A stretch of 64,000 bases of DNA from Chrysogorgia sp. JL179-B06. Lineage: Eukaryota; Cnidaria; Anthozoa; Scleralcyonacea; Chrysogorgiidae. Positions 1 to 6,761 of this stretch are shown here, piece after piece (position 1 is the first letter of the stretch; every line of letters begins with the position of its first letter). Position numbers and translations under genes: made by a program. The stretch is from assembly GCA_035772405.1 (NCBI GenBank), contig JAYKKM010000471.1:1690501-1754500 (forward strand), read 5' to 3'. The notes beneath the pieces were generated by a model. It worked only from the letters and a program-made list of their open reading frames with translations, had not been told where the DNA came from and did not search any database.

Positions 1-459
1 TACATGAACAACACAGGTGACACTAGGCGAACTGACCACACGTTCTCCACACATCGTCAGACCATTGTTGTTGGATCAGACAGTTTACTTGCGAAGTTAA
101 TCACCAACCTCCCGAGTTCTTTCGAGCTAGCTGGCTACGACGTCATCGGAATTGATGAAGGCCATTGGTACTCTGATCTGTCAGTTATTCGCGAATACAT
201 TAAAGCTGACATTCACGTCATTATTTGTGGTCTCATAACAACAGAGCATTTAAAAAGACTTGGTGAGCTCGACACACTGTTCCCAGTGGCAGACGACATC
301 ACATTTCTAAAAGCGTATTGCGCCGTTTGCCGTGACACTTACGGAACAACTGTTGAAGCGCCATTCAATTGGAGATACAACCCAGGACCATCGTTTGTTG
401 GTGGTGCTGAGCAATACAGAGCAGTGTGTAGACGTCATCATCCTTCCACACAAAATTAA
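1..459 (+). CDS. Thymidine kinase (type II), C-terminal part
   Basis: The protein would phosphorylate thymidine to dTMP and supply the nucleotide pool for viral replication. The reading frame is open to base 1, so the ATP-binding P-loop lies outside the window and the first ATG seen (base 4) is probably internal. Counting from that ATG, the segment matches the family after the P-loop: DTR near residues 6-8, the catalytic IDEG near 50-53, a CxxC zinc pair at 106-109, and the GGAEQY thymidine-lasso motif at 133-138. The last zinc pair reads CRRH rather than the usual CxxC, so one cysteine seems replaced by histidine. It converges on the Bro/nuclease gene. Thymidine kinase is an accessory gene, not a Polinton core gene. 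Confidence 0.85.
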   Translation, partial: YMNNTGDTRRTDHTFSTHRQTIVVGSDSLLAKLITNLPSSFELAGYDVIGIDEGHWYSDLSVIREYIKADIHVIICGLITTEHLKRLGELDTLFPVADDITFLKAYCAVCRDTYGTTVEAPFNWRYNPGPSFVGGAEQYRAVCRRHHPSTQN

Positions 460-661
460 GGGTGTTCTCGAATACCCCACTTTTTTAAAATTTACACATT
501 GGTCACATGAAGCGTTCAATGTACAGTAGAAACGTTTTTTCACACAGTGGTCAGAAGGTTTGTGAAATAAAGAGAGAAAGTTTCGCAGATATTTTTTACT
601 GAGTTAAAAACGTCTTTAAAAAATGCTAGAGCAGTTGTCTCAACGACTCATTACTCGATGT

Positions 662-1429
662 CTAAAAAGTCTCTTTACAATAGCGTCTCTCATGATTACT
701 CAACGCTGATTTATTCTTAAATTTACGAAAACACTGAGAGCACTGAAACCCAACGTCAAAGAAATATTTTGTTACCGTGGTAATAGCGTCATCGTACGAG
801 TCACACAAGAGTGTTAGATACCCAGCGGATTTGTATCTGAGCAACAGAGACTCTTGCTCTTCAGATGTCTTACCTGTACCACCTGGATTCTTGAACTCAA
901 TCACGAGCCCGCTGTGCTGTCGGTTTGCATTAGCAATAACTAAGTCAGGTGTTCCACGTTGGTAACCTTTTTTCCACGAATTTATTCTTTTACTCGAAGT
1001 GTCTTGATTTTCACCACAAGCGGCTATCAAAATAGCTTCTGGATAATATTTCCTAAGAAAACCAACAACTTTCGTGTGAAGGTCGAACTCAGTGATCATT
1101 TTAAACTGATTGTGTTTGAGACCAACGTTAGCTAAACCCTTTCTAATGCTTGGTAAGACTTCTGTGTGCGCCCACCTTCCAAAGTGTTTCGCGCGCTCCA
1201 ATTTACTCGAGAACGTTAATGAGTAGACCCCAAGTTCGTTGATAAACGAGGCCTGCTCTATCTTCATTTTACAATCAGGTTCGACATGGTCGTTAACTGC
1301 GTCTTTTGGTCGGGCGTAACCTAGAGCGCTCGCGACTTCTTTTGCTTTGAACCATATTTCACCGTTGTGATTAACCGTTGTGATTTGATGACTGTCGAAA
1401 TCAAATAGTTGAGGCGTTATGGAAGTCAT
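662..1429 (-). CDS. Bro-N / VRR-NUC nuclease / zinc-finger protein
   Basis: Probable DNA-binding nuclease of about 255 residues; substrate unknown. Three modules are readable. A Bro-N (baculovirus repeated ORF) domain covers about residues 10-100, with WFKAKEVASALGY and WAHTEVLPSIRKG. A VRR-NUC (PD-(D/E)xK) domain covers about 114-215, with GTPDLVIA (P161, D162), VIEFKN (E178, K180) and a later Q192. The C-terminus has a C-x2-C-x12-H-x4-C zinc finger at 230-251. A GTG 21 bases upstream is also in frame, but the ATG is preferred because an AT-rich motif sits directly before it. It is the last gene of the leftward block, 28 bp after the 46-residue ORF. Bro-N proteins are common in large DNA viruses; VRR-NUC enzymes resolve branched DNA. 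Confidence 0.8.
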   Translation of the reverse strand: MTSITPQLFDFDSHQITTVNHNGEIWFKAKEVASALGYARPKDAVNDHVEPDCKMKIEQASFINELGVYSLTFSSKLERAKHFGRWAHTEVLPSIRKGLANVGLKHNQFKMITEFDLHTKVVGFLRKYYPEAILIAACGENQDTSSKRINSWKKGYQRGTPDLVIANANRQHSGLVIEFKNPGGTGKTSEEQESLLLRYKSAGYLTLLCDSYDDAITTVTKYFFDVGFQCSQCFRKFKNKSALSNHERRYCKETF

Positions 1430-1440
1430 CACTATATTAT
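1430..1440 (-). promoter_or_regulatory. AT-rich motif before the Bro/nuclease gene
   Basis: On the minus strand the bases directly before the ATG read ATAATATAGTG. The identical 11-mer lies in the 23-bp divergent spacer at 4156-4166. A repeated TATA-like word in two intergenic positions suggests a viral promoter element, though A/T-rich matches can arise by chance. Confidence 0.35.
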
Positions 1441-1457
1441 AGTCTCCCACAAAAAAA

Positions 1458-1598
1458 CTACTCGATGTGGGCGCTAGGTTTTTTATAGATCTGGTTTGTT
1501 GTGTACCAATGCAGCAGGTGTGTTTTATTAGTCTTCAGTTTTCTACGTCGTCTGAAAAAGTTTCTAATGTTACGAACCAGTTTTCTAAGCCAACCCAT
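1458..1598 (-). CDS. Small arginine/lysine-rich protein (46 aa)
   Basis: This 46-codon ORF starts MGWLRKLVRNIRNFFRRRRK and ends with TAG at 1458-1460. It lies 8 bp after the 68-residue ORF and 28 bp before the Bro/nuclease gene, which fits the tight spacing of the block and argues that it is real. The N-terminal half is an amphipathic basic stretch with four consecutive arginines. By analogy with small basic core peptides of adenoviruses it could bind viral DNA or act on membranes, but no family match can be claimed. Function is inference. Confidence 0.6.
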   Translation of the reverse strand: MGWLRKLVRNIRNFFRRRRKLKTNKTHLLHWYTTNQIYKKPSAHIE

Positions 1599-1606
1599 TA
1601 CATAAC

Positions 1607-1813
1607 TTAGGTCACGTCTCCTACCACTCCCACAGTGTCTAATTCTGGTAACATAATAGGTTCGCCGTAAGTCTTTTTAGACCTCATACCAATCTCAGCG
1701 TGGAGCTCGAGAGTAACGTCACCGCGACCAAATGATCCACCAGCTTTGAACATGTGGTCAGTCGTTTTATTTATCTTATATATTTCATGAGGTCTCGAAA
1801 TACACGCTCCCAT
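1607..1813 (-). CDS. Small protein with possible N-myristoylation signal (68 aa)
   Basis: The ORF begins MGACISRP, which has Gly2 and Ser6 as in an N-myristoylation signal. Its ATG follows directly on the stop codon of the fibre-like gene (TAA then ATG), so the pair is probably expressed as a unit. The rest (GGSFGRGDVTLELHAEIG) has no recognisable family. A role at a membrane or in virion assembly is inference. Confidence 0.6.
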   Translation of the reverse strand: MGACISRPHEIYKINKTTDHMFKAGGSFGRGDVTLELHAEIGMRSKKTYGEPIMLPELDTVGVVGDVT

Positions 1814-2764
1814 TTACTTTACACCATATTCCTTCATCATTTCTCCACCTATGATTATGATGTCTCGGTTCGTCATGTAGCCACTCACAATTTTCACACC
1901 GTAGAACTCTATCAACGATGGGTACGCATAAGGTGCGAGTGGTATTCTTGGTCGATGTATTCCAAAAATTGTTCCGTAGGGTGTGCCTATCTTTTTCATG
2001 TTCGCTACGAAGTCTGAGTCGGTTGACTTAACGTTGTTGACTCTGACGTGCGAATTGTCCATTTGCCAGTGTATTGATATCATATGCATTTTGGTGAGGT
2101 CAACACCACTTGGAATAGTGCATATGCTCTCCATTGCTGGGATGCTACCACCATACGCGAGTCCATTAGTCATACCAGTCTTGTACCCTATGAACTTATC
2201 CCACTGGCCGTCGTCGTTCGATATAATTGTCTCCCAATTTGATCCAGCGGTGCGAGTAGGCAACCTCACCACAACAAAAATAGAGAGATCACACCATTGC
2301 ATACTGGGGCAATTAAAATGGAGACCTGACTCAAGTGGGAGTGGTGTTAACACGGGGGATAGAAAACTTTGACTCACACCGCTGATGCCGACAATAGGAC
2401 CATAAGCTGGGTTGTTTTGCACTAATTTACTTGTTTCACCAATGGCTTTCACTTTGTTTGAACCATTGGTGTGAAATTCCACGTTTTTCAAGGCGTGTGT
2501 GCTAACGTTGAAGTCAAGCACAATGTTGTAGGACTGACTCTTGAGGTAGCTTGATAGCAATTGCTCTAGAGTTCTTTTATTCGCGGCGTCTGAGTCATCG
2601 ACTGGGTCTGCTACGTTTTTTATCGCTGAGCCTTGCATGTCTATTATTCCAGACATCCTTCCACCAGTCGCACTTAATTTGGGATCTTCGTCCAGATGCC
2701 TTTTCGTTCTCTTTAGTATTTTATCGTGAGAGTCGTCAGACTCGTACCCATAGTTTAGACTCAT
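1814..2764 (-). CDS. Fibre-like attachment protein with lectin-like C-terminus
   Basis: A 316-residue protein in three parts. The N-terminus begins MSLNYGYESDD, a peptide shared with the protein at 4855-5646. Residues about 35-70 carry the phage-tail-fibre-type signature GGRMSGIIDMQGSAIKNV followed by ADPVDDSDAANKRTLEQLL, a trimeric fibre shaft element seen in phage fibres and in some viral and metazoan mobile-element proteins. The C-terminal ~200 residues look like a beta-rich LamG/concanavalin-A-like fold (LHFNCPSMQWCDLSIFVVVR; LTKMHMISIHWQMDN). Together these suggest a virion spike that binds host surface sugars. It lies 2 bp after the membrane-protein gene and abuts the 68-residue ORF. 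The lectin assignment rests on pattern only. Confidence 0.6.
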   Translation of the reverse strand: MSLNYGYESDDSHDKILKRTKRHLDEDPKLSATGGRMSGIIDMQGSAIKNVADPVDDSDAANKRTLEQLLSSYLKSQSYNIVLDFNVSTHALKNVEFHTNGSNKVKAIGETSKLVQNNPAYGPIVGISGVSQSFLSPVLTPLPLESGLHFNCPSMQWCDLSIFVVVRLPTRTAGSNWETIISNDDGQWDKFIGYKTGMTNGLAYGGSIPAMESICTIPSGVDLTKMHMISIHWQMDNSHVRVNNVKSTDSDFVANMKKIGTPYGTIFGIHRPRIPLAPYAYPSLIEFYGVKIVSGYMTNRDIIIIGGEMMKEYGVK

Positions 2765-2766
2765 TA

Positions 2767-4143
2767 CTACTTCAAGGTGTATTTGGTTAGTAGATAGCCA
2801 GAGACTGCTGAGAACCCTAAGATTATCGCCAACGTTGTCGTGGTGTCTGACTTACTTGTGGTGGTAGTCTGCGCAATTTGATTGGTGGTGACCACTGTTT
2901 TCTTTGCAGGTGACGTAGCTAGAGTTTCCAAGTGGAGCCCTGCCGCTTGGTGGACTTTTTTATGCTTCGCTTTTGACGCTCGGTGGTAGTTCAACCCGTC
3001 ATTATACCCAAATGTCATCCCAGTTTCGGACGAAGTTCTTAGCACGTTATTGTAACCAACGATGGGGTCCTTTAACAAGACCATGCTTCTGGGGATCAGC
3101 CAAGTGTTGGGTGTCACAGCTGTGTCTAGCTTAACGTTGGTGTCACTAATCGCTTTGTTCATAAGGTTGATCCAAACACTCGGTGAATATTGAACCACAG
3201 CGTTTTCAACGATGTCTCTAAAGATTTGTTGCGTTTCTCGAGCACTAGCTCTAGTTCCGACGATGCTTTGCTTTGACCTCGCTTGGGCTCCAAGAATGGC
3301 GTACATGTAAACTTCAATCGATTGGTTTAGTAGTTCTTGTCCTAATGGTGTGAACCCGTCAGAGTGTCTTGGGCAATACCGACGATAATCGCCTTGGATG
3401 TCTTTGATGTATCTATTGTCAACATCAGTCAATGGTACATGTCCTTTCAAAAGTCGCCAGTCAGGGAGGTACAGTCTTAAGATGTTGTTAATGTCAACTT
3501 GACTCTTACTCAAACGAAACATCACACGACGAATGGTGAAGTACACGTGAAACCTCATGAGACTCACAACTTGCTTTGGGACGTCGACGTGATAACTTAA
3601 GTTTTGTAGAGACACCCCTGAGCGGTATGTAGCGATGTACATACCTGCGATCGCTTGATAGTAACTCTCGAGTAGAGTCCAAACTGTGTTAACGTTACCA
3701 CCAATTGCCTTGTCGTTGTGACGTCTTTTGGTGTCGATGAGTATTCTCGGTAGGTCTGACTTGAAGGAATTATTGTCGTCGACAAAGACGTCAAAATTGT
3801 GGGTTGGGTAATTTAGGACATATGGTGGAAACGTCTCGACCTCTCTGTAGCTCTTGTGGGTCTCCGTCAGTAATAACTTTGGGACACGCCCATCGCTCGA
3901 CCATATTCTTGGGAATCTTGGTGTGTTGCTAAGGAATTTCGTAAAGCCCTTGTTCTTCGTGAACTTTGATGACTTTATGTTTATCATGTCAGAATACTTT
4001 GGACCCGACTTGAAGTAGATGTCAACGGTCTTGACTGTTTTATTGTCGTCTGCGAGGTTGTACCCAAACTCGAACTTGTTTAGTTGCGCGTTTGGAAACT
4101 CACTAAGAAGAATTAGTTCACCTTGCTTTCTTTTTGTTAGCAT
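2767..4143 (-). CDS. Polinton protein with C-terminal membrane anchor (458 aa)
   Basis: First gene of the leftward block. No family is recognised with confidence. The body is mixed alpha/beta and basic (GNVNTVWTLLESYYQAIAGM; HVYFTIRRVMFRLSKSQVDI). After a Thr-rich linker (TTTSKSDTTTT) the protein ends in one hydrophobic segment, about residues 438-455 (LAIILGFSAVSGYLLTKY), and a short tail, as in a tail-anchored membrane protein. It starts 23 bp from the divergent gene at 4167. A virion membrane or assembly role is inference. Confidence 0.65.
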   Translation of the reverse strand: MLTKRKQGELILLSEFPNAQLNKFEFGYNLADDNKTVKTVDIYFKSGPKYSDMINIKSSKFTKNKGFTKFLSNTPRFPRIWSSDGRVPKLLLTETHKSYREVETFPPYVLNYPTHNFDVFVDDNNSFKSDLPRILIDTKRRHNDKAIGGNVNTVWTLLESYYQAIAGMYIATYRSGVSLQNLSYHVDVPKQVVSLMRFHVYFTIRRVMFRLSKSQVDINNILRLYLPDWRLLKGHVPLTDVDNRYIKDIQGDYRRYCPRHSDGFTPLGQELLNQSIEVYMYAILGAQARSKQSIVGTRASARETQQIFRDIVENAVVQYSPSVWINLMNKAISDTNVKLDTAVTPNTWLIPRSMVLLKDPIVGYNNVLRTSSETGMTFGYNDGLNYHRASKAKHKKVHQAAGLHLETLATSPAKKTVVTTNQIAQTTTTSKSDTTTTLAIILGFSAVSGYLLTKYTLK

Positions 4144-4166
4144 CTACATAACACACACTATATTAT
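4144..4166. promoter_or_regulatory. 23-bp bidirectional promoter region
   Basis: Only 23 bp separate the start codons of the leftward 458-residue gene and the rightward 220-residue gene. The spacer ends ACTATATTAT just before the plus-strand ATG; its complement gives ATAATATAGTG, the 11-mer also found at 1430-1440. With so little room, both transcripts must start in or very near this spacer, unless a transcript begins inside a neighbouring gene. Confidence 0.5.
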
Positions 4167-4829
4167 ATGGTCAGGGTTGTAGTGTTGATTAGAGGTCCAA
4201 CGGAGACTGTGGATCTACCAGAAGCACTTTTGACGTTTGGCTCAGATCCTCACTTACTAGTGAAAAAAGCGACCATCTTTTGGGACTACACTAACGTGGA
4301 GACCGGTGTGAATGATGAAATAAGTTACAACAGTAACAAACACGTTTTTGAGCCTGGGTACCACACTTTTAAAATGATTGCCGACGAACTGAAGGGATTA
4401 GGGGCTATCGAGCTAGTAGCCAACAAACACAATTCAAAGTGTGCGATAAGAACTGACCAACAATTAGAGCTGTTTAAATTTGGAGAGCTGTTAGGGTTCG
4501 ATGGTAACACAACGGTGAGTAGTAGTGGTTTGGTCAGCCCTAACGTTGTGGATGTTAACAAAGGGTTGAAGTACGTACAAGTGGGTTGCGACATTGTGAA
4601 CAGACCTGAGAACATTGTTAATGGTAGCAAAAGCGAGGTTATCGTCGAGTTGCCATTGACCACCACCCAACCACTGAAGAGCTCCGTTCAACAATTTTTC
4701 AACATTGAGTCGAAGGTGTCGATAAACAAAGGCGTTTTCACACAGCTAGTTTTTAATGTGACTGACCAAGATGGTAGTGGTGTCAACGTTGGTGACATAT
4801 TGTTGGATTTGTACGCGACGCTTGAGTAG
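4167..4829 (+). CDS. Putative minor capsid/penton-like protein, paralogue A (220 aa)
   Basis: First gene of the rightward block. It is a paralogue of the next gene: both have a KTATxFW/KKATIFW block, an LLGF block, the sequence NxGLKYVxVxCDxV, a Q-rich IExxxVxIxKG block near the end, and a C-terminal VGDILLDLYA/VGAVLLELYI strand. The protein looks all-beta and has no catalytic motif. A single jelly roll (penton or minor capsid) would fit size and position, but this is inference from context. It lacks the N-terminal MSLNYGY peptide of its paralogue. Confidence 0.5.
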   Translation: MVRVVVLIRGPTETVDLPEALLTFGSDPHLLVKKATIFWDYTNVETGVNDEISYNSNKHVFEPGYHTFKMIADELKGLGAIELVANKHNSKCAIRTDQQLELFKFGELLGFDGNTTVSSSGLVSPNVVDVNKGLKYVQVGCDIVNRPENIVNGSKSEVIVELPLTTTQPLKSSVQQFFNIESKVSINKGVFTQLVFNVTDQDGSGVNVGDILLDLYATLE

Positions 4830-4854
4830 CTAACGTTAAACGCATGCTAAAGTA

Positions 4855-5646
4855 ATGAGTCTAAACTATGGGTATGACTCTGGTGGTTACACTGAAAAGC
4901 GACGTGTAGACGACAGTCCTCAAAAGTTGACGGTGCTCGTTGAAGGTGTGGAAAAAGTTGTAACTTTTGACCATAGTGTAGTAGCCACACATGATAGCCC
5001 ACACATTGTAGTCAAGACAGCCACTGTGTTTTGGAACTATGATAATGTGACAGGTAGTGACGATATTCGATTCTTACACGTTAGAATTGGAACACCAGCG
5101 CCAGGATTCTCGACAACTCGATTGGACGGGGGCCACTACGACTTCGACGCGTTGGTTAGAGCTCTACGACACGCGCTCAGGGCGGTTAATGTAGACTTCG
5201 TGGTGGAGAAACTGTCGACCACAGGTAAAAGTATGGTCAAAGTTCAGCATATGAGGCGTAGCGCCACCAACAGAGTAGAACTTTGGCTAGGTGACATTGG
5301 GCTTTTGCTTGGTTTCGCGAAGGACGCAGGAATTTTACTAGACGCTAAGTGGCACGCCAGTCCAAACAAGATCGATATGAACAGAGGTCTAAAGTATGTA
5401 GAAGTCTCGTGCGACGCTGTTGAGACGGAGAGCAATGTGGGCACTGACGGGAAGCGTAGTGATGTGATCACAACGTTGCCAGTACCCACCGAGCAGTCTC
5501 TTGATGGAGGGATACAACGTTATGTATACGTTGACTCCAAGGTGAGAATTAAAAAAGGTATTTACCCAAGTATGACGTTTCGTGCCAAACCAAACAATGG
5601 TAACGCTGACGTTGGCGCGGTGCTATTGGAACTGTATATTGTGTAA
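4855..5646 (+). CDS. Putative minor capsid/penton-like protein, paralogue B (263 aa)
   Basis: It aligns with the preceding 220-residue protein over most of its length, with the same order of conserved blocks (PNKIDMNRGLKYVEVSCDAV; SKVRIKKGIYPSMTFRA; VLLELYIV). It has about 40 extra N-terminal residues that begin MSLNYGYDSGG, almost identical to the start of the fibre-like protein at 1814-2764. This may be a docking peptide that joins both proteins to the same capsid partner. It is 25 bp after paralogue A and 5 bp before the integrase. Structural role inferred. Confidence 0.5.
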   Translation: MSLNYGYDSGGYTEKRRVDDSPQKLTVLVEGVEKVVTFDHSVVATHDSPHIVVKTATVFWNYDNVTGSDDIRFLHVRIGTPAPGFSTTRLDGGHYDFDALVRALRHALRAVNVDFVVEKLSTTGKSMVKVQHMRRSATNRVELWLGDIGLLLGFAKDAGILLDAKWHASPNKIDMNRGLKYVEVSCDAVETESNVGTDGKRSDVITTLPVPTEQSLDGGIQRYVYVDSKVRIKKGIYPSMTFRAKPNNGNADVGAVLLELYIV

Positions 5647-5651
5647 ATTAT

Positions 5652-6755
5652 ATGGAACTCGGTGTGGAAACAGAGCAAGGGTTGCGAGACATTTATTATA
5701 ATCCTAAGACAGGGTACAGTGGTGTAGAGAGGCTGTATCAAAGTGCGTTGGGAGACGGATTGAAAGTAACTAGAAAAACAGTGAAAGAGTGGTTGACAGC
5801 GCAGGACACTTACACTAGGTACAAACCTATTGTGAGAAGACATAAATTCCGCGCGACTTTTGTTGGGTTTCTTGGCGAAGAGCTCCAAATGGACTTAGTG
5901 GACATGAGTAAGTACTCAAAACAGAATGGAGGATATTATTGGATACTAACAGGCATTGAAATATTGAGTAGATACGCTTTTGGAATTGCAGTTTATAGAA
6001 AAGACACTAAGAACATGACTAAGGCTGTTGGGGAGTTATTGAATGACTTTAAAGATCGGTTTGGGACCACGCCTAAGTTAGCGCAATTTGATGATGGATT
6101 TGAGTTCTACAACGTTGGTGTGAAAAGTTTGTTGAAAGAACACGGTGTTGAATATTTCAGCACTAATAGCGATAAAAAGGCTGCTGTTGTTGAGCGTTTT
6201 AATAGAAGTCTGAAGAGCATTATGTGGAAGCGCTTTTACGCACGTGGAACGTACAAATGGATTGAGGGTCTCGACCAGTTTGTGAGCAATTACAATAGCA
6301 ATGTGAATCGAAGCATTATGATGAAGCCGAAGGATGTCAATAAGTCAAATGAAGCCGAAGTGTGGACCACTTTGTTTGGTCACCAATTTGCAAACAACCC
6401 ATTGCCAAAGTTTAGAGTTGGTCAATCAGTGAGAATTAGTAAGTACAAGAGTGTGTTCACAAAGGGTTATGAAGCCAACTTCACTGAGGAGCTGTTCAAA
6501 GTGGTGAAGGTTATTCGTGGTGATCCGAATGTGTACGAAATTGAGGACCACACCGGTGAACAGATTATTGGGAAATTTTATGAACAGGAACTATCGCTGG
6601 TTAATAAGAAACATGGTGACGATGTGTACAGAGTAGAAAAGGTGTTGAAAAGAAAGAAAGTCAGAGGGAAGAAGATGGCGCTAGTCAAATGGTTGGGTTA
6701 TGAGAGCAAACATAACTCGTGGGTGTCAGAAAGCGATATTCAAAATGTGAGCTAA
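5652..6755 (+). CDS. Polinton integrase with C-terminal chromodomain
   Basis: A 367-residue DDE integrase that would insert the linear viral genome into host DNA. Retroviral-type catalytic residues are visible: D81 (QMDLVDM), D147 (FDDGFEFYN) and E181 (AAVVERFNRSLK), a D-x33-E spacing. The usual TDNG around the second aspartate reads FDDG. After the core come an SH3-like region (KFRVGQSVRISKYK) and a chromodomain at about residues 325-365 (YRVEKVLKRKKV; MALVKWLGYESKHNSWVSES), typical of Polinton integrases and presumed to guide insertion to chromatin. The frame is intact, so activity is possible. It starts 5 bp after paralogue B. Confidence 0.93.
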   Translation: MELGVETEQGLRDIYYNPKTGYSGVERLYQSALGDGLKVTRKTVKEWLTAQDTYTRYKPIVRRHKFRATFVGFLGEELQMDLVDMSKYSKQNGGYYWILTGIEILSRYAFGIAVYRKDTKNMTKAVGELLNDFKDRFGTTPKLAQFDDGFEFYNVGVKSLLKEHGVEYFSTNSDKKAAVVERFNRSLKSIMWKRFYARGTYKWIEGLDQFVSNYNSNVNRSIMMKPKDVNKSNEAEVWTTLFGHQFANNPLPKFRVGQSVRISKYKSVFTKGYEANFTEELFKVVKVIRGDPNVYEIEDHTGEQIIGKFYEQELSLVNKKHGDDVYRVEKVLKRKKVRGKKMALVKWLGYESKHNSWVSESDIQNVS

Positions 6756-6761
6756 TGTAAT

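Noticed and set aside
332..543. Small frames overlapping the thymidine kinase end on both strands
   Set aside because: The kinase frame explains the sequence, and the overlapping frames have no conserved motif.
1754..2790. Plus-strand frames opposite the fibre-like gene
   Set aside because: They overlap an intact gene with recognisable domains and have no family features themselves; they are shadows.
3597..3794. Second minus-strand frame within the 458-residue gene
   Set aside because: Out of frame with a long intact ORF and without features.
5562..5888. Minus-strand frame across the paralogue B/integrase junction
   Set aside because: It runs opposite two recognised genes and has no features of its own.
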